A DNA stretch of 64,000 nucleotides from an uncultured Lachnospiraceae bacterium (GTDB taxonomy: Bacteria; Bacillota; Clostridia; Lachnospirales; Lachnospiraceae): contig CAJFOF010000039.1 in assembly GCA_904395885.1 (NCBI GenBank), forward strand, positions 62,001-126,000, in the 5' to 3' direction. The translations under genes and the position numbers were made by a program. Numbering within the stretch: position 1 is the first letter of the stretch; every line of letters starts with the position of its first letter. Shown here piece by piece: positions 35,780 through 44,347 of the stretch. The notes beneath the pieces are model-generated. The model was given only the letters and a program-made list of their open reading frames with translations. It did not search any database and had not been told where the DNA came from.

Positions 35780-38660
35780 AGACTTGCTTGAAGTACTGAA
35801 AGAATTTCTGAAAAAAGTTGTTTCGTCCAGATTAGTCGCCCTGTCACTCCTGTTTATTGGGATGTTCGCTCTGCTGACAGTAAATCTTTTCAATCTGCAG
35901 ATCGTCCACGGGGAAGATTATCTGAATGAATATATGCAGAAGACCGAGAAAGTCATCTATACTCCCGGCACCAGAGGAAATATTTTTGACCGAAACGGAA
36001 ATGTACTGGCTTACAATGAACTGGCCTATTCTGTGGCCGTTCAGGACACAGGTGCTTACCAGACAGCCCAGGAGCGCAACGCCATGCTGCTGCGCCTGGT
36101 AAGGATTCTGGAAAAGCACGGAGAGACTGTAGAGGGTGAGTTTGAGGTTGGATTGGACGAGAATGGAGAGATGGTTTACACCACTTCCAGTGAGTCTGCC
36201 AGAAGACGTTTTTTGAGAGACTACTATAACCTTACCACTGCGGATGATTTAGATAAAGATGGAAAAAATCCGTCAGGAATCACAGCAAGGGAAGCCTTTG
36301 AAGGAAAATTTACAGAGTATCGGATGGATTCCATTGTGGATGAAAATGGAAATCCAGTGGTGCTTTCAGATGAAACAGCCCTCAATATGGTGAACATCTG
36401 GTACACCATGAAACTGACAGAGTACAGAAAATATGAACAGACAACGGTTGCGACCAACGTCTCCGATGAGACAGTGGCTGAGATCCTGGAGAATACAGCA
36501 AATCTTCAGGGGGTCACCATTGAGGAGAGTTCAGTCAGGGTTTACAATAACAGCATCTATTTTGAACCTCTCATCGGCTACATTGGCAAGGTACAGGAGG
36601 ATCAGCTTGAGGAATTAAACAAGGGGATCCCGGAGGGAAGCAACCAGGCATATCAGTTGACAGACCTGGTAGGGCGTACAGGACTGGAAGCGTCCATGGA
36701 AAAGGAGCTTCAGGGGAAAAAGGGCTATAAGGTAGTTAACGTTGATAATATGGGCCGCATTTTGGAGGTGAAGGAGGAAGTCCAGGCGGGAGCTGGAAGC
36801 GATCTCTATCTTTCTGTAGACCAGAATCTTCAGATCGGTGTGTATGAGCTGCTGGAACGTCAGCTTGCAGGTATTCTTCTGGACCATATCCGGATGGAGG
36901 ATATCGGCGAGGACGAGACATTTAAAGCTTCCAATATCCCGATCCCGATAAAAGACGTTTATTACCAGCTTATCAACAATAATGTCCTGTCGCTGTCCCA
37001 CATGGGATCAGAGGAAGCCTCCGCTATGGAGCAGCAGCTTTATCAGATCCAGACATCTTCCCAGGAAGCGATTCTGGAGAATATCAGGGCAGAGCTGATG
37101 AGTCCTCATGCTACAACCCTGGAAGATCTTCCGAGAGATATGATGGCTTACATGGTATACATTTATGAATATCTGGCATCCGATGAGGTCGGAATTATTC
37201 AGAAGTCTAAGATCGACGAGACCAGCGAGGCATACCTGGCCTGGAAGGCAGATACCATCAGCCTGAGGGACTACATCTATGCGGGAATCGCCGACGGATG
37301 GGTGGATACGACGAAACTGGACAGCGACGCCAGGTATTCCAGCGCTGACAGCATCTATGAAAGCCTGGTAGATTACATTATAGAGGCGTTAAAGGACGAC
37401 AGGAATTTTACAAAAAGAATTTATCGCTATCTGATTAACGATGGGACTGTACAGGGCTGGCAGCTCTGCATCGCCCTCTTTGATCAGGGAGTGCTGGAAT
37501 ACGATGAGGAGGCAATCGCCCGTCTCAGTGCAGAGGGAGACAGCTACGCTTACACGTTTATCCGGGAAAAAATTGAGAATATTGAGCTGACACCGGCACA
37601 GCTCGCCCTGGATCCCTGCACCGGCTCATGTGTCATTGTAGACGTCAATACCGGAGAGGTACTGGCATTGGTGACATATCCAGGCTATGATAACAATAAA
37701 ATGTCGGGGACGGTTGACGCTGAGTACTACAATCAATTGAGAGAAGATCTCTCCCTGCCACTGAGAAACAACGCGACCATGATGGTGAAGGCACCAGGTT
37801 CTACGTTTAAGCCGATTACTGCCATTGCCGCCCTTGAGGAAGGCGTCATTCAGCTTGGGGAGATGATCAACTGTACCGGTATCTATGAGGAAATCGATAC
37901 TCCGCTGCGTTGCTGGATCTATCCTGGAAGCCACGGGCTTCTGGATATCATCGGAGGAATTGGAAATTCCTGCAACTACGTTATGGCAGAGCTGGCCCAC
38001 AGGATGTCAATAGATGAAAACGGCAATTATTCTGCATCAAAGGGCCTGGATACGCTGAAAAAATATGCCACTATGTTTGGCTTGGATCATACTTCCGGCG
38101 TGGAGATTGATGAGGCTTCGCCCCATATTTCGGATACAGACCCGGAACGGTCCTCCATCGGACAGGGCAGCCATACTTTTACCAACACCCAGTTGGCCCG
38201 CTATGTGACTGCCCTTGCCAACAGAGGGACAGTCTATGAGCTGAGCCTCCTGGATAAGCTGACAGATTCGGAGGGCAATCTGATTGAAGACTACAGCCCG
38301 ACGGTTTCTTCTGCCATAGATATACAGGATTCCACCTGGAATGCGGTTCATGCCGGAATGAGGCAGGTAATTGCTGAAGGGTCTGCAAAAAATATTTTTG
38401 CGGATCTGCCTGTGGAAATCGCCGGCAAGACGGGAACTGCTGAGGAGACTGGGAGAACGAACCACGCGTTCTTTATGTCTTTTGCTCCCTATGCGTCGCC
38501 GGAAATTGCAGTGACGGTAAACATTCCGTACGGCTATTCTTCAGGAAATGCCGCTACACTGGCAAAGAACATTTACAAATATTATTACGGATATACGACT
38601 CTGGATGAAATTATGGGCGTAGGCGCTCTGGATGCCACTACGGTGGAGATTCAGGACTAA
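35772..38660 (+). CDS. mrdA: Penicillin-binding protein 2 (elongasome transpeptidase), long form
   Basis: A 962-residue class B PBP that crosslinks peptidoglycan during elongation. One N-terminal span (LVALSLLFIGMFALLTVNLF) precedes the PBP dimerisation domain (TPGTRGNIFDRNGNVLAYNE, LVGRTGLEASMEKEL). The transpeptidase domain has SxxK in PGSTFKPI near residue 677, SxN in GNSCNYVM near 732 and KTG in AGKTGTAEE near 886. Between the dimerisation and catalytic domains lies an extra segment of roughly 240 residues, explaining the length against about 630 in E. coli. It starts at TTG 35772 with AAGGAGAG upstream, inside the mreD end. Confidence 0.93.
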   Translation: MFKDLLEVLKEFLKKVVSSRLVALSLLFIGMFALLTVNLFNLQIVHGEDYLNEYMQKTEKVIYTPGTRGNIFDRNGNVLAYNELAYSVAVQDTGAYQTAQERNAMLLRLVRILEKHGETVEGEFEVGLDENGEMVYTTSSESARRRFLRDYYNLTTADDLDKDGKNPSGITAREAFEGKFTEYRMDSIVDENGNPVVLSDETALNMVNIWYTMKLTEYRKYEQTTVATNVSDETVAEILENTANLQGVTIEESSVRVYNNSIYFEPLIGYIGKVQEDQLEELNKGIPEGSNQAYQLTDLVGRTGLEASMEKELQGKKGYKVVNVDNMGRILEVKEEVQAGAGSDLYLSVDQNLQIGVYELLERQLAGILLDHIRMEDIGEDETFKASNIPIPIKDVYYQLINNNVLSLSHMGSEEASAMEQQLYQIQTSSQEAILENIRAELMSPHATTLEDLPRDMMAYMVYIYEYLASDEVGIIQKSKIDETSEAYLAWKADTISLRDYIYAGIADGWVDTTKLDSDARYSSADSIYESLVDYIIEALKDDRNFTKRIYRYLINDGTVQGWQLCIALFDQGVLEYDEEAIARLSAEGDSYAYTFIREKIENIELTPAQLALDPCTGSCVIVDVNTGEVLALVTYPGYDNNKMSGTVDAEYYNQLREDLSLPLRNNATMMVKAPGSTFKPITAIAALEEGVIQLGEMINCTGIYEEIDTPLRCWIYPGSHGLLDIIGGIGNSCNYVMAELAHRMSIDENGNYSASKGLDTLKKYATMFGLDHTSGVEIDEASPHISDTDPERSSIGQGSHTFTNTQLARYVTALANRGTVYELSLLDKLTDSEGNLIEDYSPTVSSAIDIQDSTWNAVHAGMRQVIAEGSAKNIFADLPVEIAGKTGTAEETGRTNHAFFMSFAPYASPEIAVTVNIPYGYSSGNAATLAKNIYKYYYGYTTLDEIMGVGALDATTVEIQD

Positions 38661-38713
38661 TCGGATAGCTGCAGCCCTCAGTGCCGTAGTTCCAAAAAGA
38701 AGAGGAGACAGTC

Positions 38714-39382
38714 ATGCGTCATAATACAGTGGTGATCAAAGGCAATAAGGCCGGCATGTCGGTTTATCTGGATCCAATGGTTCCTTTTGAACAGTTGGTT
38801 GAAGATGTGGCAAAGAAATTCAGGGAAAGCGCCAAATTCTGGGGTTCCGTTCAGATGACTCTTTCTCTGGAAGGACGGCCGCTTTCTCCTGAACAGGAAT
38901 TCAGGATTGTCAATACGATTACGGAAAATTCTCAGATCGAGATCGTGTGCCTGTTGGATACCAATGCAGAGAGAATTCACCGATGCGAGAAAGCTCTGAA
39001 TGACAAACTGATGGAACTTTCCGCTCAGACCGGGCAGTTTTTTAAAGGGAACCTGGGAAGGGGAGATACTCTTGAGTCGGAAGCCAGCATGGTCATTATC
39101 GGCGACGTTGAGCACGGTGGGCGTGTGACAGCCAAAGGCAACATTATTATTTTAGGCGAATTGAGAGGTTCTGCATTTGCAGGGGCCGCCGGAAATGAGG
39201 AGGCCGTGATAGTGGCGCTTGAGATGGCACCCCTGCAGATACGCATCGGGGATCTGGTGATGAAAGGCTCAGAAAAGGGAAAACGTCTGGCCAGAGGCCC
39301 TGTGATTGCCTGCGTTGAAAATCACGCCATTTGTACCAAATCTTTAAAGAAGAGTTTGTTCAGTATGCTAAATTTTAATTAA
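38714..39382 (+). CDS. minC: Septum site-determining protein MinC
   Basis: A 222-residue inhibitor of FtsZ assembly. The N-terminal domain (residues 1-105) starts HNTVVIKGNKAGMSVYLDPM. The C-terminal beta-helix domain carries RGDTLESEASMVIIGDVEHG, GNIIILGELRGSAFAGAAGN and QIRIGDLV, which bind MinD and mediate dimerisation. Length is typical. An AGAAGAGGAGA site precedes the ATG. minD and minE follow in order, giving a full Min system. Confidence 0.94.
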   Translation: MRHNTVVIKGNKAGMSVYLDPMVPFEQLVEDVAKKFRESAKFWGSVQMTLSLEGRPLSPEQEFRIVNTITENSQIEIVCLLDTNAERIHRCEKALNDKLMELSAQTGQFFKGNLGRGDTLESEASMVIIGDVEHGGRVTAKGNIIILGELRGSAFAGAAGNEEAVIVALEMAPLQIRIGDLVMKGSEKGKRLARGPVIACVENHAICTKSLKKSLFSMLNFN

Positions 39383-39385
39383 TAC

Positions 39386-39414
39386 TGGAAAAATTACAGA
39401 ATTTGGGTTAGAAT
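39386..39414 (+). promoter_or_regulatory. Possible internal promoter before minD
   Basis: TGGAAA at 39386-39391 and TAGAAT at 39409-39414 are 17 bases apart in the 65-base minC-minD gap. The -10 is a 5/6 match. It could raise minDE expression above minC. Confidence 0.35.
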
Positions 39415-39447
39415 ATAGATTGGATATTTGTGCAGGAGGATATTGCC

Positions 39448-40239
39448 ATGAGTGAAGTCATTGTCATTACTTCCGGTAAAGGAGGGGTAGGCAAGACGAC
39501 GACTTCTGCGAATGTAGGAACAGGCCTTGCCATTTTGGGTAAGCGTGTAGTCCTGATCGATACCGATATCGGACTCCGCAACCTGGATGTGGTCATGGGC
39601 CTGGAGAACCGCATTGTCTACAACCTGGTAGATGTCGTAGAAGGCAATTGTCGTATGAAGCAAGCCCTCATAAGAGACAAAAGATATCCCAACCTGTACC
39701 TGCTGCCTTCAGCCCAAACCCGGGACAAGTCTGCTGTAACTCCGGAGCAGATGACGAAGCTGGCAGATGACTTGAGAGATGAATTTGATTACATACTGCT
39801 GGACTGCCCGGCTGGAATTGAGCAGGGCTTCTGGAATGCAGTATCCGGTGCAGACCGGGCATTGGTAGTGACCACACCGGAGGTGTCTGCCATAAGGGAT
39901 GCAGACCGCATTATCGGTCTTTTGGAGGCCGCACAGATGCGGGAGATTGATCTGATCGTCAATCGGATCCGGATGGACATGGTTCGCCGGGGAGATATGA
40001 TGTCCATTGACGACGTGATTGACATCCTGGCAGTAAATATCATCGGGGCGGTTCCCGATGACGAGTCGATTGTAATATCCACTAACCAGGGAGAACCGCT
40101 GGTAGGCATGGGTTCCCTGGCCGGACAGGCTTATATGAATATTTCCCGCCGTGTTATGGGAGAAAATATTCCATTGATGGAGTGGGATCATTCCAAGAGC
40201 TTTCTGGCCCGGATAAGCAGCCTTTTAAGGCACGCTTAG
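39448..40239 (+). CDS. minD: Septum site-determining ATPase MinD
   Basis: A 263-residue ParA/MinD-family ATPase. The deviant Walker A KGGVGKTT is at residues 10-17, switch I/II segments are DTDIGLRNLDVVMGLENR and ILLDCPAGIEQGF, and a C-terminal amphipathic helix (SKSFLARISSLLRHA) is expected to bind membrane. It recruits MinC and is displaced by MinE. ATG 39448 follows AGGAGGA by 7 bases; an in-frame ATG at 39430 is not preferred. Confidence 0.96.
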   Translation: MSEVIVITSGKGGVGKTTTSANVGTGLAILGKRVVLIDTDIGLRNLDVVMGLENRIVYNLVDVVEGNCRMKQALIRDKRYPNLYLLPSAQTRDKSAVTPEQMTKLADDLRDEFDYILLDCPAGIEQGFWNAVSGADRALVVTTPEVSAIRDADRIIGLLEAAQMREIDLIVNRIRMDMVRRGDMMSIDDVIDILAVNIIGAVPDDESIVISTNQGEPLVGMGSLAGQAYMNISRRVMGENIPLMEWDHSKSFLARISSLLRHA

Positions 40240-40250
40240 GAGGGAAGAAG

Positions 40251-40550
40251 ATGAGTATCTGGCCTGGGATTCCAAAGCAAGCGTCAGGAGCCATTGCCAG
40301 AAAGCGGCTGAAGCTCCTTCTGGTGGCGGATAAGACTGACTGTTCTCCAGAGATACTTGAAAAAATGAAGGATGACCTTGTCCATGTCATCTCAAATTAC
40401 ATAGAGATAGAGAAGGATGGAATTGAGATTCAGGTTGTTCAATCCCGTTCCATCCCAACGCCCAGAAGAGGCCCGGTAATCAGGGCCAATATTCCGCTTC
40501 GCAAGGGGACTGGGCAGGCACTTCACACTGTACCAAGCAAGAGGACTTGA
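40251..40550 (+). CDS. minE: Cell division topological specificity factor MinE
   Basis: A 99-residue protein. ASGAIARKRLKLLLVADKTD near residues 11-30 is the MinD-contacting helix/strand of MinE, and EILEKMKDDLVHVISNYIEI plus GIEIQVVQ form the topological-specificity domain. The last 25 residues are a basic extension. Together with MinD it would drive pole-to-pole oscillation. The ATG at 40251 follows AGGAGGG. It ends 5 bases before the rodA start. Confidence 0.92.
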   Translation: MSIWPGIPKQASGAIARKRLKLLLVADKTDCSPEILEKMKDDLVHVISNYIEIEKDGIEIQVVQSRSIPTPRRGPVIRANIPLRKGTGQALHTVPSKRT

Positions 40551-40555
40551 TTTAT

Positions 40556-41680
40556 ATGCTTTTTAATTACGACTTCAGATATTACAACTTCCGTCTGCTG
40601 ATAGAGATTATGCTGTTAAATATCATCGGCGTTCTGGTACTGAGAAGTGCGTCCAATATGGACGCCGCGGTTGTAACCAAGCAGATCATCGGCATTGCGG
40701 TAGGTTTTTTGTTTGCGATCGGGCTGTCTCTGATTGATTACCACAGAATCGCAAATTTAAGTACTTTAATTTATATAGGCTGTATAGTATTTTTGGCGGC
40801 GGTGCTTCTGTTCGGCAAATTCGTCAGTGGAGCAACCCGCTGGATCGTCCTTCCGGGAATCGGACAGGTACAGCCATCCGAATTCACAAAAATCGGTCTG
40901 ATTGTATTCTTTTCCTGGTATTTCAATAAATATCAGGAAAGGCTCAATCAGCCTGTGGTGCTGGGAATTTCTCTGGTCCTATTCTCCGTCCCGGTTCTTT
41001 TGATCCTGGCGGAGCCGAGTCTTTCTACCAGTATTATTATCATCCTGATTTTTCTTGCTATGCTGTATGTGGCGGGATTAAGCTACAAATGGATTGGGGG
41101 AGCTCTGGCTGTTGTGATTCCTGCAGGAGCGCTTTTTGTCTATCTGCTCCAGTACGAGATGATTCCTTTCCTGGAGGGGTACCAAGCCAATCGTATTCTG
41201 GCATTTGTCTTTCCGACGGATCCCAGGTATCAGGACAGCAATATGCAGCAGGATAATTCTCTGATCGCCATTGGTTCGGGGCAGCTAATGGGAAAGGGGC
41301 TGAATAATACGACGATAGCTTCTGTAAAGAACGGAAACTTCCTTTCCCAGGAGCAGACAGACTTTATCTTTGCTGTTATCGGCGAAGAACTGGGCTTTCG
41401 GGGTGTTATGATTGTCCTGGCACTTTATTTTGCAATTATCTTTGAGATCATCCATCTGGCCTCAAAGGCCAAGGATATGACGGGGCGGCTCATCTGTGTG
41501 GGGATGGCTGCTTTGATCGGATTCCAGAGTTTTATTAATATTATGGTTGCGACGAAGATGATGCCCAATACTGGACAGCCTCTTCCGTTTATCAGCGCTG
41601 GTATCAGCTCTCTGCTGAGTATTTATATTGGAATCGGACTGGTGCTGAATGTGGGGCTGCAGAGAAAAAATGCACATTAA
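40556..41680 (+). CDS. rodA: RodA/FtsW/SpoVE-family peptidoglycan glycosyltransferase
   Basis: A 374-residue SEDS protein with about ten membrane spans that polymerises lipid II. FGKFVSGATRWIVLPGIGQVQPSEFTKIG-like segments (ATRWIVLPGIGQVQPSEFTK), the conserved extracellular aspartate region NFLSQEQTDFIFAVIGEELG and the final FISAGISSLLSIYIGIGLVL are diagnostic. In context with mreCD and PBP2 it should be the elongasome polymerase. ATG 40556 is preferred; a TTG at 40547 is the alternative. Confidence 0.92.
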   Translation: MLFNYDFRYYNFRLLIEIMLLNIIGVLVLRSASNMDAAVVTKQIIGIAVGFLFAIGLSLIDYHRIANLSTLIYIGCIVFLAAVLLFGKFVSGATRWIVLPGIGQVQPSEFTKIGLIVFFSWYFNKYQERLNQPVVLGISLVLFSVPVLLILAEPSLSTSIIIILIFLAMLYVAGLSYKWIGGALAVVIPAGALFVYLLQYEMIPFLEGYQANRILAFVFPTDPRYQDSNMQQDNSLIAIGSGQLMGKGLNNTTIASVKNGNFLSQEQTDFIFAVIGEELGFRGVMIVLALYFAIIFEIIHLASKAKDMTGRLICVGMAALIGFQSFINIMVATKMMPNTGQPLPFISAGISSLLSIYIGIGLVLNVGLQRKNAH

Positions 41681-41702
41681 GTATGAATGAAGGAGGGCCT
41701 AT

Positions 41703-42098
41703 ATGAATGTAGGATTAATCGCGCATGATGCGAAGAAAAAACTGATGCAGAACTTTTGTATTGCTTATAGGGGGGTACTGAGCAAAAATTCCCTGTATGC
41801 TACGGGAACTACGGGAAGGCTGATTGAGGAAGTGACCAATCTTGATATCCACAAATACCTTGCCGGACACCTGGGAGGTGGTCAGCAGCTTGCCGCTATG
41901 ATTGAGCACAATGAGATGGATCTGGTGATCTTTCTGCGGGATCCTCACAACCCCAAAGTACATGAACCGGATGTCAACGATATCGTGAAACTGTGCGATA
42001 CTTATAATATCCCTCTGGCCACGAATCTGGCCACGGCAGAGCTCCTGATCAAGGCGCTGGAACGGGGCGATCTGGAATGGCGTGAGCAATACCGTTAG
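41703..42098 (+). CDS. mgsA: Methylglyoxal synthase-like protein lacking the catalytic Asp
   Basis: A 131-residue MGS-fold protein matching methylglyoxal synthase along its length: IAHDAKKKLM, YATGTTGRLIEE, FLRDPHNPKVHEPDV and PLATNLATAELLI. The enzyme converts dihydroxyacetone phosphate to methylglyoxal and phosphate. The catalytic aspartate of the GGDQQ motif (D71 in E. coli) is Gly60 here, in HLGGGQQ, while the other active-site Asp/His residues remain. It may therefore be slow, altered or regulatory. It follows rodA by 22 bases with a GAAGGAGG site, the usual position in Clostridia. Confidence 0.88.
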   Translation: MNVGLIAHDAKKKLMQNFCIAYRGVLSKNSLYATGTTGRLIEEVTNLDIHKYLAGHLGGGQQLAAMIEHNEMDLVIFLRDPHNPKVHEPDVNDIVKLCDTYNIPLATNLATAELLIKALERGDLEWREQYR

Positions 42099-42110
42099 GA
42101 GCAAATTGCT

Positions 42111-43109
42111 GTGAAGATTATAAACAAAGAGTTAGTTGGAAGACGGCCCCTGACGGTGTGGTATTCCCTTCTTTTAATTGCTTTGTCGGCTTTTTTCCTC
42201 AGCGGCTGCAGCGCAGACCTGGAGCGTCCCTATGATTTTGTACGGACAGCCTCCTTTGATGAAAAAGCCGACGGAAACAGTAAAAGAGCAGCGGGGTTTG
42301 CCCAGGATTTGTGTGTGGCGACGGATTCTTCCGGGGAGGCCGATAGTTCTGTGACGGCTGAGGCTGCTGCGGTCTTTGATTTGGCTGAGACCCGGACCAT
42401 ATTCAGCAAAAATCCATATGAGAGATTGTATCCGGCCAGTACTACCAAAGTGATGACGGCTCTGCTGGCAATTAAGTACGGAAACCTTTCGGATGAAGTG
42501 ACTGTGACGGAAGACGCAGTGATTACAGAATCCGGAGCAACTTTATGCGGAATTCATCCGGGAGATAAGCTGACACTGGAGCAGCTTTTGTACGGTCTGA
42601 TCCTGCCTTCCGGTAATGATGCGGGGGCAGCTATCGCGGTTCATATGGCGGGAAGCATTGAAGCTTTCGCCGACATGATGAATGAGGAGGCCAGAAGACT
42701 TGGAGCCACAGGCACCCATTTTGTAAATCCACATGGACTTCACGATGAGAACCATTATACTACAGCATATGATCTGTATCTGATTTTTAATGAAGCTTTA
42801 AAATATGAAACCTTCCGGCAGGTCACAGGAACTACGGCATATTCTGCCACCTACCAGTCTGCTTCCGGTGAGACAATAACGGCTTCCTGGAAAGGCGGCA
42901 ACTGGTTTATGACGGGAGAGCGGGAGGAACCGGATGGACTGACGGTATTTTCTGGAAAGACAGGAACGACTCAGGCAGCCGGATACTGTCTGGTAATGGC
43001 CAGCAGAGATGCCGCAGAGAAGGAATACATATCTGTCGTTATGAAAGCCCCCAGCCGTTCAGGGTTATACGATAATATGTCAAATATTATTTCTAAAATT
43101 GTCAATTAG
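42111..43109 (+). CDS. D-alanyl-D-alanine carboxypeptidase (PBP5-type lipoprotein)
   Basis: A 332-residue S11-family penicillin-binding protein that trims the terminal D-Ala of peptidoglycan stem peptides. The three active-site motifs are SxxK in PASTTKVM near residue 109, SGN in LPSGNDAGAAIA near 166, and KTG in SGKTGTTQAAG near 283. The N-terminal hydrophobic stretch ends in FLSGC, a lipobox, so it is probably a lipoprotein. The usual C-terminal beta domain and amphipathic anchor are missing. It starts at GTG after AGGAG and is the last gene of the shape operon. Confidence 0.9.
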   Translation: MKIINKELVGRRPLTVWYSLLLIALSAFFLSGCSADLERPYDFVRTASFDEKADGNSKRAAGFAQDLCVATDSSGEADSSVTAEAAAVFDLAETRTIFSKNPYERLYPASTTKVMTALLAIKYGNLSDEVTVTEDAVITESGATLCGIHPGDKLTLEQLLYGLILPSGNDAGAAIAVHMAGSIEAFADMMNEEARRLGATGTHFVNPHGLHDENHYTTAYDLYLIFNEALKYETFRQVTGTTAYSATYQSASGETITASWKGGNWFMTGEREEPDGLTVFSGKTGTTQAAGYCLVMASRDAAEKEYISVVMKAPSRSGLYDNMSNIISKIVN

Positions 43110-43112
43110 TTG

Positions 43113-43141
43113 TTGATTTTTTTTGTAAATACTACTATAAT
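43113..43141 (+). promoter_or_regulatory. Strong sigma-A promoter for the small P-loop gene
   Basis: TTGATT at 43113-43118 and a perfect TATAAT at 43136-43141 are 17 bases apart in an AT-rich gap. The leader before the ATG at 43198 is about 50 bases. Confidence 0.75.
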
Positions 43142-43197
43142 TAAGTTAATTGAAATCGACTTTTTATACAAATTAACGACCCAAGGAGGAGATTGCT

Positions 43198-43617
43198 ATG
43201 GTTCAGATTATTGCAGGAAAAAAAGGAAAAGGAAAGACAAAGCATCTGTTAGAAAGGGCAAACACGGCGATCAAAGAAGCCAATGGTTCTATTGTATATC
43301 TTGACAAAAGTTCCAAGCACATGTATGAATTAAACAACCGCATCCGCCTGATCAACGTAAATGAATATCCGATTTACTCCAGCGAGGGCTTTATCGGTTT
43401 TATCTGCGGTATCATTTCCCAGGATCACGATCTGGAGACCATGTTTTTTGACAGTTTCCTCAAATTGTCCAGTTTAGAGGATGGGGACATTTCAGAAACG
43501 ATTTCAATTTTGGACAAAATCAGTGAGAAGTATCACGTAACCTTCGTATTGAGTATTTCTATGGATCTTGAAGAATTCCCGGAGGACGTAAAAGATAAAG
43601 TAGTTATTTCTCTGTAA
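43198..43617 (+). CDS. Small P-loop protein of unknown function
   Basis: A 139-residue protein starting MVQIIAGKKGKGKTKHLLERA, a Walker A loop (GKKGKGKT) at the very N-terminus. GSIVYLDKS, and later TFVLSISMDLEEFPEDVKD, are strands expected of a minimal nucleotide-binding fold. No clear Walker B or partner domain is seen. Similar Lachnospiraceae proteins are sometimes labelled PilT-like, but it is far too short for a PilT motor. It has its own strong promoter, a canonical AAGGAGGAG site and a terminator, so it is expressed alone. Confidence 0.75.
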   Translation: MVQIIAGKKGKGKTKHLLERANTAIKEANGSIVYLDKSSKHMYELNNRIRLINVNEYPIYSSEGFIGFICGIISQDHDLETMFFDSFLKLSSLEDGDISETISILDKISEKYHVTFVLSISMDLEEFPEDVKDKVVISL

Positions 43618-43630
43618 GGAAAATAATATC

Positions 43631-43682
43631 GAGATGCTGCAGAACTGGTATCAGTTTTCGATTCTGTAGCATCTTTTTTTAT
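43631..43682 (+). terminator. Rho-independent terminator
   Basis: A 13-bp stem with one mismatch (AGATGCTGCAGAA at 43632-43644 with TTCTGTAGCATCT at 43662-43674) runs into a T run. It closes the small P-loop gene. Confidence 0.9.
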
Positions 43683-43705
43683 ATAGCAGCCGATGACGTG
43701 ACGGG

Positions 43706-44347
43706 ATGGAGAACAACACACATATGTATAACAATCAATGGAGCTATATCTGTGGCTATTTGACTGAGGGGCAGGACAGATTTGTTGAAAATTTCCTTCG
43801 AGAAGCTGTAATAAAAGAATTTCCGGGAAAGGTACACATGATTCGTCAGGGAGAAGAGTCGAGTTATCTGTATCTGATATTGAACGGATATCTGGAAACA
43901 TATCTTTTGATGGAGGATGGACGAAAAAAGACAAATATGATATTTACCAGCATGTCTGTAGTGGGAGTATCGTGTTTGGATGAGCCGGTTAGCAGGGTGA
44001 ATCTTCGCTGCCTTTCAAGGGTAAAGGCTGCGGCAGTTCACAAGAGCACAGTTTTGTCATGGCCGCCGGATATGCTTCTCTCTTTGGCGATGCTGCAGAC
44101 ATTAAAAATGCAGGGCGTTTACCGGCAGTTGAGGGAACAGGCTTTTCTATCTGTAGAAGAGCAGATCTTAAAGTTTCTTAGAGATTGGAGAGAAAGTGGT
44201 ATTTCGGAAATGCAGACCGGAATAAAAGGGATCAACCGTCAACTGTTAGCTGATAGTTTGGGAATTTCCAGAGTGCAGGCAGTTAATACTTTGAACAGAA
44301 TGCTTCAGCAGGGGAAAATACCGGAGGAGGCCAAGGAGTTCCTATGA
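43706..44347 (+). CDS. Crp/Fnr-family regulator (first of tandem pair)
   Basis: A 213-residue protein with a cyclic-nucleotide-binding-like domain (EFPGKVHMIRQGEESSYLYL, LNGYLETYLLMEDGRKKTN) and a C-terminal helix-turn-helix (INRQLLADSLGISRVQAVNT). The protein stops soon after the recognition helix (LNRMLQQGKIPEEAKEFL), so the usual beta-wing is missing. The phosphate-binding arginine motif of true CRP is not evident, so cAMP is unlikely to be the ligand. ATG 43724 is a possible alternative start behind GGAGA. It overlaps the second regulator by 4 bases and lies directly upstream of the putative cysteine-derivative operon. Confidence 0.8.
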   Translation: MENNTHMYNNQWSYICGYLTEGQDRFVENFLREAVIKEFPGKVHMIRQGEESSYLYLILNGYLETYLLMEDGRKKTNMIFTSMSVVGVSCLDEPVSRVNLRCLSRVKAAAVHKSTVLSWPPDMLLSLAMLQTLKMQGVYRQLREQAFLSVEEQILKFLRDWRESGISEMQTGIKGINRQLLADSLGISRVQAVNTLNRMLQQGKIPEEAKEFL

